In this document: piece after piece, positions 12,701 through 20,420 of the stretch
How the letters are laid out: each line of letters begins with the position of its first letter
Position numbering within the stretch: position 1 is the first letter of the stretch
NCBI GenBank assembly: GCA_004151065.3
Contig: NWUY0300013097.1
Coordinates: forward strand, 124,117 to 160,328
DNA from: Larix sibirica
Taxonomy: Eukaryota > Streptophyta > Pinopsida > Pinales > Pinaceae
Length of the DNA: 36,212 nucleotides
Reading direction: 5' to 3'
Program-made: the position numbers and the translations under genes
Notes under the pieces: model-generated
Database searches by the model: none
The model's input: the letters and a program-made list of their open reading frames with translations, nothing else
Told to the model about the DNA's origin: nothing

Positions 12701-13957
12701 CCCAACACAAATAATATCTACCATGTTTCAATGCCTGCTTAGACGTGTCACTTCTGCATAGAAAGTAATAAATAGCAATGCCCTAGAGGGACGCACTCTA
12801 TCACTAGACCAATCACTTCTATTGACACTGGTAATCAATCCCAATACTATGGATCAATTTAGAGTGCCAGTTGATTAACGCTGCATAAAAGGGCGCTACC
12901 TGCAATCAGTCTAATTCCTGTTAATCTCCATCACAAAACACTATGTAAACTGCAACAAGTGACATCTCACCAACACAGAAGACTACATAACAATCACCCT
13001 GCCTCGATAGGTATTCTCACATTAAGCTCGATTTCTTTGGAATCGCATGGTTTCCAAATTAAATACTTATACACTGGGTAAGCCGCAAAGTCGTGGTGCG
13101 AAGAACTCTGCCGTACTTTAACCCTTAACTTTCATGCAGATTACTATAAAGCCTCAGCGACATCGACGAACAAAACTTTATCACTGGTACAATTCTGGCA
13201 GAATCCCATGCCGTGGGGCCGATGTACTCAGTCGCTAGTCGTAACTCTGCAAACTTACCTGAATTTTCTACACGGATCAGTGCATGGCCAACTCAGTCAA
13301 AATCTCTCTTACAAGCTTCAGTTCTTAAACACCGCTTCGCTATAAAGCATAACCTGACAAGCTGGGAGTCTAAGGCCCTCGATCCACCACAAGTATGTGC
13401 AACGATGATGCTTTAAAACAACAAGTTTGCTGCATCAGTTCCCAATGTAAGAGAGCCAGAACCTTCAATCATCTCAGCGCCTCTTTTACCCCCACAAAGC
13501 ACAAAAGCTTCCAAACAATTATAGATTCGCTGCATCAATTCCATAACCCCGAACACTTGCCCAAACTCCACACAGCCTCACAGACTGTGCGGACAATGCA
13601 CGGATAAAGAATAACAGCAATCCTATCAAAAGAACTAGATCTCCATTTCCCACTGCATGCTTCAGGGTTTTGGAATCCGTTTTTCCCATAAAACATTTAC
13701 AGAAAAATATTCATCAAAGAGTAGAACAGTAACAGTACAGCTGCATTTAAAAATCTAGATGCTTATAAAATAAGGAGATGAAACAGGGCGTGAAATGCTA
13801 AAAATAATAAAAGTAAAGCCATGTGTATAACTCAAAACACAGTACAAAAGTTGAAAATAAGGCGAAAATAACCTTCTGTATTAGCGAAAACTCGCCAGAG
13901 CGGGTGATGCAGCAGCAGCAGCCACAACAGGGCCAGTACTACATACGGCTGCTGCAT
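621..13957 (-). CDS. SERK: SERK/BAK1-family LRR receptor kinase, 5' part (exons 1-4, partial gene)
   Basis: Somatic embryogenesis receptor-like kinases are plasma-membrane co-receptors that pair with ligand-binding LRR kinases such as BRI1, FLS2 or HAESA and transphosphorylate them. Four exons join in frame on the minus strand: 13957-13873, 2405-2273, 2113-2042 and 764-621, with exon lengths 85, 133, 72 and 144 nt. All introns have GT/AG ends. The product so far is about 144 residues: signal peptide 1-25, N-terminal cap with a leucine-rich stretch and the Cys57-Cys64 pair (PCTWFHVTC), then the first LRRs. Residues F60, H61, Y96, Y100, Y124 and F144 fall at the positions that in Arabidopsis BAK1 contact steroid and receptor. 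Introns are 11,467, 159 and 1,277 bp. The fifth LRR, SPP hinge, membrane helix and kinase must lie beyond coordinate 1. The ATG is the one that opens a hydrophobic signal peptide. Family assignment is very secure; which SERK paralogue cannot be decided. Confidence 0.95.
765..2041 (-). other. SERK intron 3
   Basis: 1,277-bp AT-rich intron with a GTAAGA donor and an ATGCAG acceptor. No repeat or second gene is recognised in it. Open frames inside it, such as 1507-1848 on the plus strand, have no coding character. Confidence 0.85.
2042..2113 (-). CDS. SERK: SERK exon 3: first LRR
   Basis: The 72-nt exon reads [16 protein letters not shown] followed by LLNNLQYL. It is exactly one 24-residue LRR, the standard size of this SERK exon. 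It is bounded by TTTCAG|GGACC and CTT|GTAAGA. Both boundaries are phase 2, as in exon 2 and exon 4. Confidence 0.95.
2273..2405 (-). CDS. SERK: SERK exon 2: N-terminal LRR cap
   Basis: The 133-nt exon encodes residues 29-73. It contains [20 protein letters not shown], then [15 protein letters not shown] and NNDNSVIRV. This is the near-invariant LRRNT cap of SERKs. The acceptor is GAGCAG|GTGATG and the donor AGT|GTAAGT. Thr52, Val54, Phe60 and His61 are in place, matching hormone and receptor contact positions described for BAK1. Confidence 0.96.
3468..3641. repeat. Long foldback hairpin (43/42-nt arms) in SERK intron 1
   Basis: The left arm 3468-3510 (starting AGTTGCAAGGAGG, containing GGCTGGCACT and GCTGCAAATGGCA) is the reverse complement of 3600-3641 with few mismatches. 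The 89-nt interior also folds: CATTCAGGTGAT near 3534 pairs with ATCAACTGAAT near 3573. The result is one long imperfect stem. No clear target-site duplication flanks it. It could be a foldback MITE or a small-RNA precursor. Confidence 0.8.
4681..5405 (-). repeat. Tandem duplication of a coding-like segment (two copies, about 375 bp)
   Basis: Positions 4681-5040 and 5057-5405 are near-identical direct copies. On the minus strand both carry a frame reading [44 protein letters not shown] and ending KPGLIPN. The copy at 4681 has a 2-nt length difference (AAAATATTTTGC against AAATATTTGC) that breaks the frame near its middle. The copy at 5057 has an in-frame stop further upstream. It looks like a fragment of a once-coding sequence, but I do not recognise the family. 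It sits inside SERK intron 1. Confidence 0.75.
6560..7365. repeat. Diverged tandem duplication (unit about 385-400 bp)
   Basis: Blocks recur in the same order: ACTAAATATGTG at about 6584 and 6971, GGTCTTTGG, TATCTACAGGAT, AAGTGTGGAAAG, and CTCAGACTCTAGAG at about 6892 and 7321. The copies differ by substitutions and small indels. No coding potential is shared by both. Confidence 0.65.
7384..7700. repeat. Short diverged direct repeat (about 190 bp unit)
   Basis: GCATGACCAACATCAAACCTTCCACG near 7384 recurs as GCATGTACAAGACCAAACCTTCTATG near 7577. Each is followed by similar text ending in CCACCAACTC or CCACCAACCT. Similarity is moderate. Confidence 0.45.
9355..10020. repeat. Diverged tandem repeat, period about 331 bp
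   Basis: ACCAATGTGTGCC occurs at about 9357 and 9688. Each copy is followed by AATGAG, a TAGCACGAA block, a CATGT...CTCCAC block and a GCTCCTC or GCTTCTC block. CCCATTAACACAAGGTCATG at about 9664 and CCCATTAACACGAGGTCATG at about 9911 continue the series. Confidence 0.5.
13873..13957 (-). CDS. SERK: SERK exon 1: start codon and signal peptide
   Basis: ATG is at 13957-13955. The 28 full codons read MQQPYVVL..., then a run rich in Leu and Trp, ending VFANTE. A split Gly codon (G|GT) is completed by exon 2. This is a typical cleavable secretory signal, with likely cleavage after Ala25. SERK exon 1 usually ends at this Glu-Gly with the same phase. The donor is AAG|GTTATT, a weak but valid GT site. 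The only other evidence for the start is the absence of an in-frame ATG close by and the match to the family's signal-peptide length. Confidence 0.92.
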
Positions 13958-14037
13958 GACTCCGCTGAAAATTTCTTCACCTCTTTATTTCAACTGCCTA
14001 CTCAGCCCTCGGGGACGAGACTCGATCCTTCGTCCCG

Positions 14038-14046
14038 CTAAATCAT
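14038..14046 (-). promoter_or_regulatory. Minimal upstream ORF in SERK leader (ATG-ATT-TAG)
   Basis: A two-codon uORF, 80 nt upstream of the SERK ATG. Very short uORFs can stall or reset scanning ribosomes. The role here is inference and depends on the transcript start. Confidence 0.3.
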
Positions 14047-14064
14047 CCACGGATCCACGCGGAT

Positions 14065-14085
14065 TCACACTCCAGATCTCATCAT
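14065..14085 (-). promoter_or_regulatory. Upstream ORF in SERK leader (6 codons)
   Basis: ATG at 14085 opens a frame of six codons (MMRSGV) closed by TGA, 108 nt upstream of the SERK ATG. It only matters if the leader is unspliced and starts upstream of it, which is not known. Confidence 0.35.
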
Positions 14086-14440
14086 CCGCCCCGCCCCCCT
14101 CCCGCCCCCGCAGTAACCTCGAACTCAACCCTACGCAGCAGCCTCCTCAGGCTTTAAACCCGCAGAGAGACATCAGACCCGCATTGTGTTAACCATATCC
14201 ACTGCCGGAGGAGATTCGACCCCGCAACCTGCAATAAATACGCAGCGGCGAACGAATTGCAAGGACTGAGCAAAACTAAATGCCAGATTTGGTAGAGAAA
14301 TGAATGATAGCGAGATAGTAGTAGAGTGTGTTTTCGTTGGCAATTTATTTTTCTATTCGCTTTAATATTTTTGCCCCTTTTTTTCTCGTTTGTCTTCAAG
14401 CTGGCGTGCAGCGCTGCCCTGCCCGCTGCCCGATATCTTG

Positions 14441-14677
14441 GTCAAACCTCCCTCGCCGGTAAATTTGCCGGCACCAAACCCCCGTTCCGTCAACGGTCAA
14501 ACGGCAGTCCGGCGGTGGGCCCTGTCCCGTTAATATTTTACTCTTGTCCTCTTATTATTTGCCCAATGCTTTTCCTACGTCTACTGGTTAATTATTGCGG
14601 AGGCCGTATGAAATTATTGACGGGATCGCCTTACTTTGCCGTCAACTAACGTTGCTTTGGTTTCGCCAGTTCGTCAA
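14441..14677 (-). promoter_or_regulatory. Cluster of W-box cores upstream of SERK
   Basis: TTGAC cores, the invariant part of WRKY W-boxes, occur on the minus strand at 14445-14441, 14493-14489, 14500-14496, 14645-14641 and 14677-14673, and on the plus strand at 14617-14621. The pair at 14489-14500 is nearly back to back (TTGACCGTTGACGG). A GGGCCC core lies at 14516-14521 between them. WRKY control of a defence co-receptor gene is plausible but unproven. Confidence 0.4.
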
Positions 14678-14734
14678 TTGTTGTGGCCTGTTTGCTGCTG
14701 CTGTTGTTTCGTTTTCCGTCAGTGAAGCGATGGA

Positions 14735-14835
14735 GCGGCCCCCGAGGACGTACGACAGGGCTGGTTTCCAGGGTAGCCTGTACTGGTTTCGAGCCTGCGA
14801 CCTGCAGGTTCACAAGGTGGGAGGCTGTTCTTCAA
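14735..14835 (-). repeat. Possible tRNA-derived SINE fragment
   Basis: On the minus strand, CCTCCCACCTTGTGAACC is followed by AGGTCGCAGGCTCGAAACC. This resembles an anticodon arm followed by a T-arm with a B-box-like core (GGCTCGAAACC). No convincing A-box precedes it. It lies just upstream of the SERK promoter. Confidence 0.35.
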
Positions 14836-14904
14836 ATTAGGACAGATGTTAGGGGATATGGCCTTGGATCCTCCCGTGGTGGTCACATGGGGCTCAAATC
14901 AAAT

Positions 14905-17030
14905 CTTGCAGAGTTAAAGAATAGAAATACCTCTCTCAAGTCTCGTAAAAACCTTCCTCTACTCATTACCTTACTAATACCATGTGGTTGTGATATGACC
15001 ATGGGACAATGGAAAATTGATGGGAGGTTCAAAGTGGGAGCCTACCCAATTTTGCCAAAGTATATACAGAAATTGCAAAAAAAATTTGCAATCTTCTATT
15101 ATCAAGTATTTTTATCATGGTTCTCACCTTGTCATGGGTAATTTTCCACTATCCAGTATTTTATTTTTATTTTTAAAAATAATATTGTATAAATAATTGA
15201 AATTTATATAAAACCAAAGGTTTAAAGTAAAAATCTTATTATCGTATATTGAACCAATTCTTTTTTTTTTTCACGAGAAAAGATCTATACTTGATATTTA
15301 TAACATAACCAAAATGTATAATAGAAATGTTCATACCATATAAATTAGAAGGTCACTATTTACTTAAGCACAGATACATCATTGCTCATAAAATAACATA
15401 ACAACTACTAACTTATATGACTTTAAACACTATTCCAAAAATGCTTTAAGAATCAAAAAAAAACACAAAATATTCCAAAAACAAACCAATAACCAAAAAA
15501 AACTAAATAACTACATTGAACCAACTCTACTGCAGCACATGCGAGGATTACAATTATTGATAATCTTCTACTATCAAGTATCTCTATTTTTAATTGTTGT
15601 TACTCTTAAACCACAACTAAGAGTAAATGTATTTATTTTTAATTTTAAAAATGTTAAATGTGAATTATTACCAAAGAGGTTTACATTTCCATGGAAAAAA
15701 ATCAAAAAGTTTTACAAGATATACAAAGAAGTATATACTAATGCTGTTTACTACTTTAGTTTATTTCTGCACTTTTATGTTATTTGGATTACTATTTTGT
15801 CGAAGGATAATATTTAGCATTAAGAATACTTAGATGAACTATTGTCAATACCGATGTAATATTGGTTCTCATACCTGTTTGATGGTTTACTATCCATGGG
15901 ATAGGTTTTACTGTAAAATTTTTTTATTTACACTCATGAATAACAAGAAATTTCTTTTTTCGTTTGAAAACAAAAAGTATATTTGGATTTTATGAGGAGA
16001 TTATGGTTTTTTAGACTTGGTCATTGGTAATCTTTCACTATAATGTATTTTTAGTTTTAGTTTTAGAAAGGTGTAAGCTAAATTATATATGATTTGCACT
16101 TTCTCAACAATCTTTCCTGGAATTTAACAATGTGATTTTTGCTGAAATCCCAATTTTGATTGTTCAAACTACAATTTTAATTGCATAAATGGATTTAGCA
16201 CCCTCTATTACCCCTAGGGCAGACTAGGTATGCAATTCCAACAACCTCAAACTGCAATTTCAACAATTTTAGTCGGATTTTGATTGGAAAAATCGAGGTG
16301 CAAATCTCAATTGTTTAGCTTACACCTTTTAAAATAATATTTTATTTGTAATTGTTGTAGAGGTTCACTTGGTATATATAGGGAAGTATAATTAGATTTT
16401 AGGAGAAGATTAAGGCTTTTGACCTGGTCATTACTATTGGTCATTACTATTGAGTATCTTTATTTTTAATTTTAAAATTAATATTTTGAGTAATTATGGA
16501 GGAGGTTCACATGCTCTATAAAGAGTATGTTTAAAGAAGATAATGATGATGATAAATCTTGTATAGTTAAAAATTAGAAATAGCTCTCTCAAGTCTTGTA
16601 AAAGTTTTCATTAATGCTTATTAATACCATGTGCTTGTGATATGACCATGGGACAAAGGAAAACTTATGTGAGATAAAAGGTTGGAATCGAGAGCTTTAT
16701 TGTTATGCATTGAAGTAATTTTACCAAAGCATATGTGGGATTATAATACTTCGTAATCTTCCACCATCCAGTATCTCTATATTTGTTATTCTTGTTTATT
16801 GAAGTATATTTGGATTTTATGTGGAAAGCAAACCAATTCTCCTTGAACTTACTAGGAGATTATGGTTCTTTTGACCTCGTCATTGGTAATCAATCTTCCA
16901 CTATTGTGTATTTCAATTTTGATTTAAAAATAATATTTAATGATTAATGATGGAGGAGGTTCACTTGGTATATACTGAGTGTGTTTGAAGAAAACAATGA
17001 TAATTATGATACTAACCTTGATCTATGATA
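14905..17030 (+). repeat. Cluster of diverged copies of one repeat family
   Basis: The block CTCTCTCAAGTC...ACCATGTG.TTGTGATATGACCATGGGACAA occurs at about 14930-15007 and 16582-16656. A second block, GGTCATTGGTAATCTT followed by TTTTTAATTTTAAAA, GGAGGTTCACTTGGTATATA and AAGTATATTTGGATTTTATG, recurs at about 15120, 15540, 15960-16060, 16380-16560 and 16800-16990. Order is conserved but identity is low, so this is an old, partly rearranged element of unknown class. No coding frame survives. Confidence 0.6.
16067..16329. mobile_element. MITE with 16-bp perfect terminal inverted repeats
   Basis: AAAGGTGTAAGCTAAA at 16067-16082 is the exact reverse complement of 16314-16329. Pairing resumes inwards with ATTTGCAC against GTGCAAAT. 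The 263-bp insert has no coding frame. Candidate 7-bp target duplications TTTAGAA and TTTAAAA differ at one base. Related repeat copies nearby lack the insert, showing the pre-insertion state. The superfamily is uncertain; 7-9 bp would fit hAT or Mutator-type MITEs. Confidence 0.65.
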
Positions 17031-17845
17031 TTTTTAAAAAATGATAAGATATTAATTAACTTGTTTTAGAATCTTATTTCTATATATCAAGATATTAATC
17101 TAAGCATACTTAAATTTTTATGTGAAAAATCATTTTAATTAATTTGTTTCATTATTATCATACTTATTAAATTGATAATTATTATACCATTATTATTAAT
17201 GGTTTAGTATTAACAATTTCATAACATTTAAAATAACACTGTAATTTCACCAATTTAATTTATTATGAAATTTGTGATAAGTATCACTTTATATTTACAA
17301 ATCCCCGTACTTTGAGATCTTATATTCATTATAAAGGTGTGTTGCTCTTCTCATTAAAGAGAACATTTGATCAGAAGGAAGTTGTTATTAGTTTCTTTTA
17401 AGGCCTTGTCTTACTATTTCATTATTAAAGTAGAAGGAAAGACACATGGGTCTTAATAAAACATATAAAGGCATATTCAACCTGGATCTTAAGATGTAGA
17501 CTTCAAGTTCATTTAAAGAACATATTAATAATAAAAACACTTACACATTTAGTGCATTGTGAGTATAGTACATTTTTTCTTGGTTTTAATTGTGAAGATA
17601 GGTCATCCTTCAATCTTTCTTCACATGTCAAGTTTTGATGTACTTATTTTTTTTAAGTCATTTTAGGTGTTTCCTTTTTTGTTTGCATGTCCTTTTCAAG
17701 TCTCATTAATTGAGTTTTGTCATTTATGAACATTATTAAACTAGTTGAGTTGTTTAAAGGGAGGTTAAGTTAAGGATTGTGCAACAAATAGTTTTAAAAT
17801 GAAATATTGTTTGTGTAAAGAGTAACACTAGATGTTAATCAAGGC
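17030..17845. other. AT-rich intergenic stretch, nothing recognised
   Basis: No open frame with coding character, no inverted repeats of note and no RNA gene seen on either strand. Confidence 0.6.
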
Positions 17846-17847
17846 TA

Positions 17848-18010
17848 GTTCAAGTGGTAAAGAGGAGAATTTGTTATTCTCCCCACCCAAGTTCAAAGCC
17901 CAGGTGTGGCATGTTTGCTCTTTGTGAGACGATTGTTAAATAGGACACTTCGTGAGCCAATTATTGATTGTCATTGGCAAAGTACTAACAATCTTGTTCT
18001 CATTTACATG
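17848..18010 (+). mobile_element. tRNA-derived SINE head (first)
   Basis: An A-box-like TAGTTCAAGTGG at 17855 is followed by an anticodon-like hairpin GAGAA-TTTGTTA-TTCTC and a B-box-like AAGTTCAAAGCCC near 17890. The spacing is that of a tRNA, but there is no acceptor stem, so it is not a functional tRNA. It continues with a non-tRNA body (TTTGTGAGACGATTG...). The 3' limit is unclear. Confidence 0.6.
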
Positions 18011-18069
18011 CTAGAAGGTGGGAGCTTAGCAACATGGAAAATAATAGTAACACTATAAATCTATCAAAT

Positions 18070-18160
18070 TATGGTTCAATGATGAGCAAGAGCACTTACC
18101 ACCAGGATGACACAAGTTCAAATCTCGTCAGGGGATGACTCATTTGATAATGAACTATGT
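18070..18160 (+). mobile_element. tRNA-derived SINE head (second)
   Basis: GAGCACTTACCACCAGGATGA followed by ACAAGTTCAAATCTCGTC near 18113 resembles an anticodon arm plus B-box of a tRNA. The A-box is poor. It lies about 220 bp after the first head in the same orientation, so the two may form one composite element. Confidence 0.45.
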
Positions 18161-19240
18161 TAAAATTGTGAAAAAGGATTGTGTTCGTGCACTCGTTGCA
18201 CTCAAATATTCTAATGTGCACATAGTGATGTAAGGGCACCCCAAGAAAAGCTAAGTATGAGTGGGCAATAGGGAAGCACAACATAATTAAAAGCATGACA
18301 AAAGTGGAAGCACAACAAAGTGATGTGTGAGTCGAGAAGCACAAGTGCGATAAAAGGGTCGATATGAAATTTTTGCACAAAGGAAGCAAGCGTGTCATAA
18401 TCATAATACAGTTCAGAAGAGGAATACAACAATAGGATGAGTTCAGTGAAGGCTAATCACAAGAATACATAAAAGTGTTGGAATAACATGCACATATGAA
18501 GCATGGTAGGAAGACAAGTGCAATACATAATCACAAATAACAAATTGAAGGAAGATGAATAATGCATATTACAAAGATGAGACAGGTGAAGAGTGAGATG
18601 TGGCTTTATGCAATGAAAAGAGGAAGATAAAGTGACGAGGTAGAGGGTAGAGAGTTTGTAGAATGTTGAATAATCAACACACAAAGAATAAATAGGATGA
18701 CACTGATTAGAGTTCATTAGCTAATCACAATAAGAAAATAACAAAGCTCCAAAGTGATAAAAGACTGAGAGCACAAAATTACATTATAATATTTATGGTA
18801 TGAAATTTGAATAATAATAATATGAATAAATAATTAAATTCTCAAAAATCAAACATGTTTTTTAGGTGCCAAAATCTATCGTAACTTAATTGTCAATTAA
18901 TGTGATAATTATCATTAACTACTATCCGCAAATGTGAAGTAACTCATCACTATTATTCAAGGAAAATCACACCAACTAAAATAACCTATTGGTAGTCCAT
19001 AAGAAAGTAGAATTTCACTCTTACTAAATGCTTTTGGATACTATTAATATTCTTACATTTGAAAAACACAAATTTTTAACTCATCAAAAATATTTTTTAA
19101 ACTTAATTTAAAACTAAAACATAATTATTATTAATTAATTTATAAACATATTCCAATATATTATAATAATAATATAAATATATTTAACTATGATGTATTT
19201 AAACACACACAAAAAAAGGTGAATTTATCGTGCAACATCC
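18160..19240. other. Intergenic stretch, nothing recognised
   Basis: AT-rich, more so after 18700. Minus-strand open frames of 73-102 codons (18096-18717) have no family resemblance and low-complexity composition. Confidence 0.55.
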
Positions 19241-19265
19241 ATCACTTTGCCTGGACAAAGTTATT

Positions 19266-19287
19266 CCACAAACCAAATTAATAATTG
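19266..19287 (+). repeat. 22-bp direct repeat flanking the minisatellite (left copy)
   Basis: CCACAAACCAAATTAATAAT plus TG, identical to 20049-20070 on the other side of the array. Confidence 0.85.
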
Positions 19288-19384
19288 AAGAGCAAAATAA
19301 TTTGTTGAAATCCTTTGCCACTCCGAAGAGTCGTGGTTTCTAAAAGAAAGAAAAATAATATTTTATAATAATAATAAATATAGA

Positions 19385-20050
19385 TATAATTTAGTTAGAT
19401 ATTAAATGATGTATAAGATTTTTTTTGTTTTTAAGAGAAGAGATTATTCATTTATGTAGTAATTTGATTGTTTATTTTATAAAGATGTTAAAGTTATATC
19501 TTATTAAATGATGTATGAGATTTCTGTATTGTAAGGTAAGGGACCTCTTTTTTATATAGTGATTTGATTGTTTTATTTAAAAAATGCTAAGGTGAAAACT
19601 TAGTTAGACATTAAATGGTATATAATACTTTATTGTTTATGAGACAAGGGGCATTCTCCTTTGTACAGTGATTTGATTGTGATGTTAAGATTACAACTTA
19701 GTTAGACATTAAATTGTGTATGAGACTCCCTTGTTTGTGGAATAAAGGATCCCCTCCATATAGCAATTTGATTATTTACTCTACAAAGATGTTAAGGTTA
19801 CAACATAACCAAACATTAAATGATGTATGAGACTCCTTTGTTTGTGGGACAAGGGACTCTATCCTATATGCAATGATTTGATTGATTCTCTACAAAGATG
19901 TTTTACAACATAGTCACATGTTAAATGATGTATGGGACTGCCTTATATGTGGACAAGGGACCTTCTCCTCCATGCAACTACTAGATTGCTTCCTCTATAA
20001 AGATGTTAAAGTTGCAACCTAGCTAAGCATTAACTAATGCAAGAGACTCC
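19385..20050 (+). repeat. Minisatellite, about 105-bp unit, seven copies
   Basis: The phrase ATTAAATGATGTATGAGA and variants starts at 19401, 19503, 19610, 19708, 19815, 19920 and 20029, giving periods of 98-109 bp. Each unit also holds GACAAGGGACCTTCTCC-, ATTTGATTG- and AAAGATGTTAAGG-type blocks. Copies differ by about a fifth, so the array is old. No coding frame crosses units. Confidence 0.9.
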
Positions 20051-20088
20051 ACAAACCAAATTAATAATTGCTCTTCAATTATTAATTT
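20049..20088 (+). repeat. Right copy of 22-bp direct repeat, merging into a perfect hairpin
   Basis: The direct repeat 20049-20070 overlaps a hairpin: AAATTAATAATTG (20058-20070), loop CTCTT, then its exact reverse complement at 20076-20088. The left copy at 19266 is followed by AAGAGCAA instead, which is the complement of the loop side. Confidence 0.85.
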
Positions 20089-20420
20089 AAATTTTAAAAA
20101 ATAAGTTTATACAAATATAAATATAATTAATTATTATGAATGATTTTCAAAAAAATAAAAATATATAAAATATATCATATAAATATATATAAACTCATTT
20201 TTAAAAGAGTAATTAAAAATATATATATAAATAAAATTGAAGAAAGATTAAATTAACATAAAATTCTTTAACATTTCAACGCCAAAGTAAATGATACAAC
20301 ACAATAAATAAATATTCTAAATATGACTTGAACTACAAACTCGAGATCGTAGAGATTTTTTTTTCCAGGAAAAAAAAAATAAAAAATCATATTCATTGTT
20401 CATAAAAAGATCTCCGAATN

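Larger units (their letters stand above)
2406..13872 (-). other. SERK intron 1, 11.5 kb
   Basis: The interval between the signal-peptide exon and the cap exon. It contains the foldback hairpin at 3468-3641, a near-identical duplication at 4681-5405, diverged duplications at 6560-7365, 7384-7700 and 9355-10020, and a pyrimidine-rich stretch at about 10100-11850 without a recognisable gene. The remaining parts (2406-3467, 3642-4680, 5406-6559, 7701-9354, 11850-13872) show only AT-rich, intron-like sequence. Treating it as one intron rests on the matching phases and family-typical exon sequences at both ends. Confidence 0.85.
13958..14400 (-). promoter_or_regulatory. SERK 5' leader and core promoter region
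   Basis: GC content rises clearly here compared with both sides. On the minus strand a C/T-rich run (about 14330-14290, with CTCTACTACTATCTC) looks like a plant transcription start and leader. AT-rich TATA-like blocks AAAAATATTAAAG and AAAAATAAATTG lie just upstream, around 14340-14375. The exact start site cannot be read from the sequence, and a spliced leader is possible. Confidence 0.5.

Noticed and set aside
13213-13607. Plus-strand frames near SERK exon 1
   Set aside because: No motif and short; they fall in intron 1 and run antisense to the gene.
14326-15141. Overlapping plus-strand open frames of 81-152 codons opposite the SERK promoter
   Set aside because: They lie in the GC-richer promoter DNA, overlap each other in different frames and match no family. 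The GFEPATC-like peptide near 14770 comes from a tRNA-like (B-box) sequence, not a gene.
17848-18160. tRNA genes
   Set aside because: Arms and B-boxes are recognisable but acceptor stems and proper T-stems are missing, so these are SINE heads.
18096-18717. Three minus-strand open frames
   Set aside because: Low complexity, overlapping frames, no start context and no family match.
19385-20050. CRISPR-like array
   Set aside because: Units are about 105 bp, contiguous and diverged with no spacers, in plant nuclear DNA: a minisatellite.
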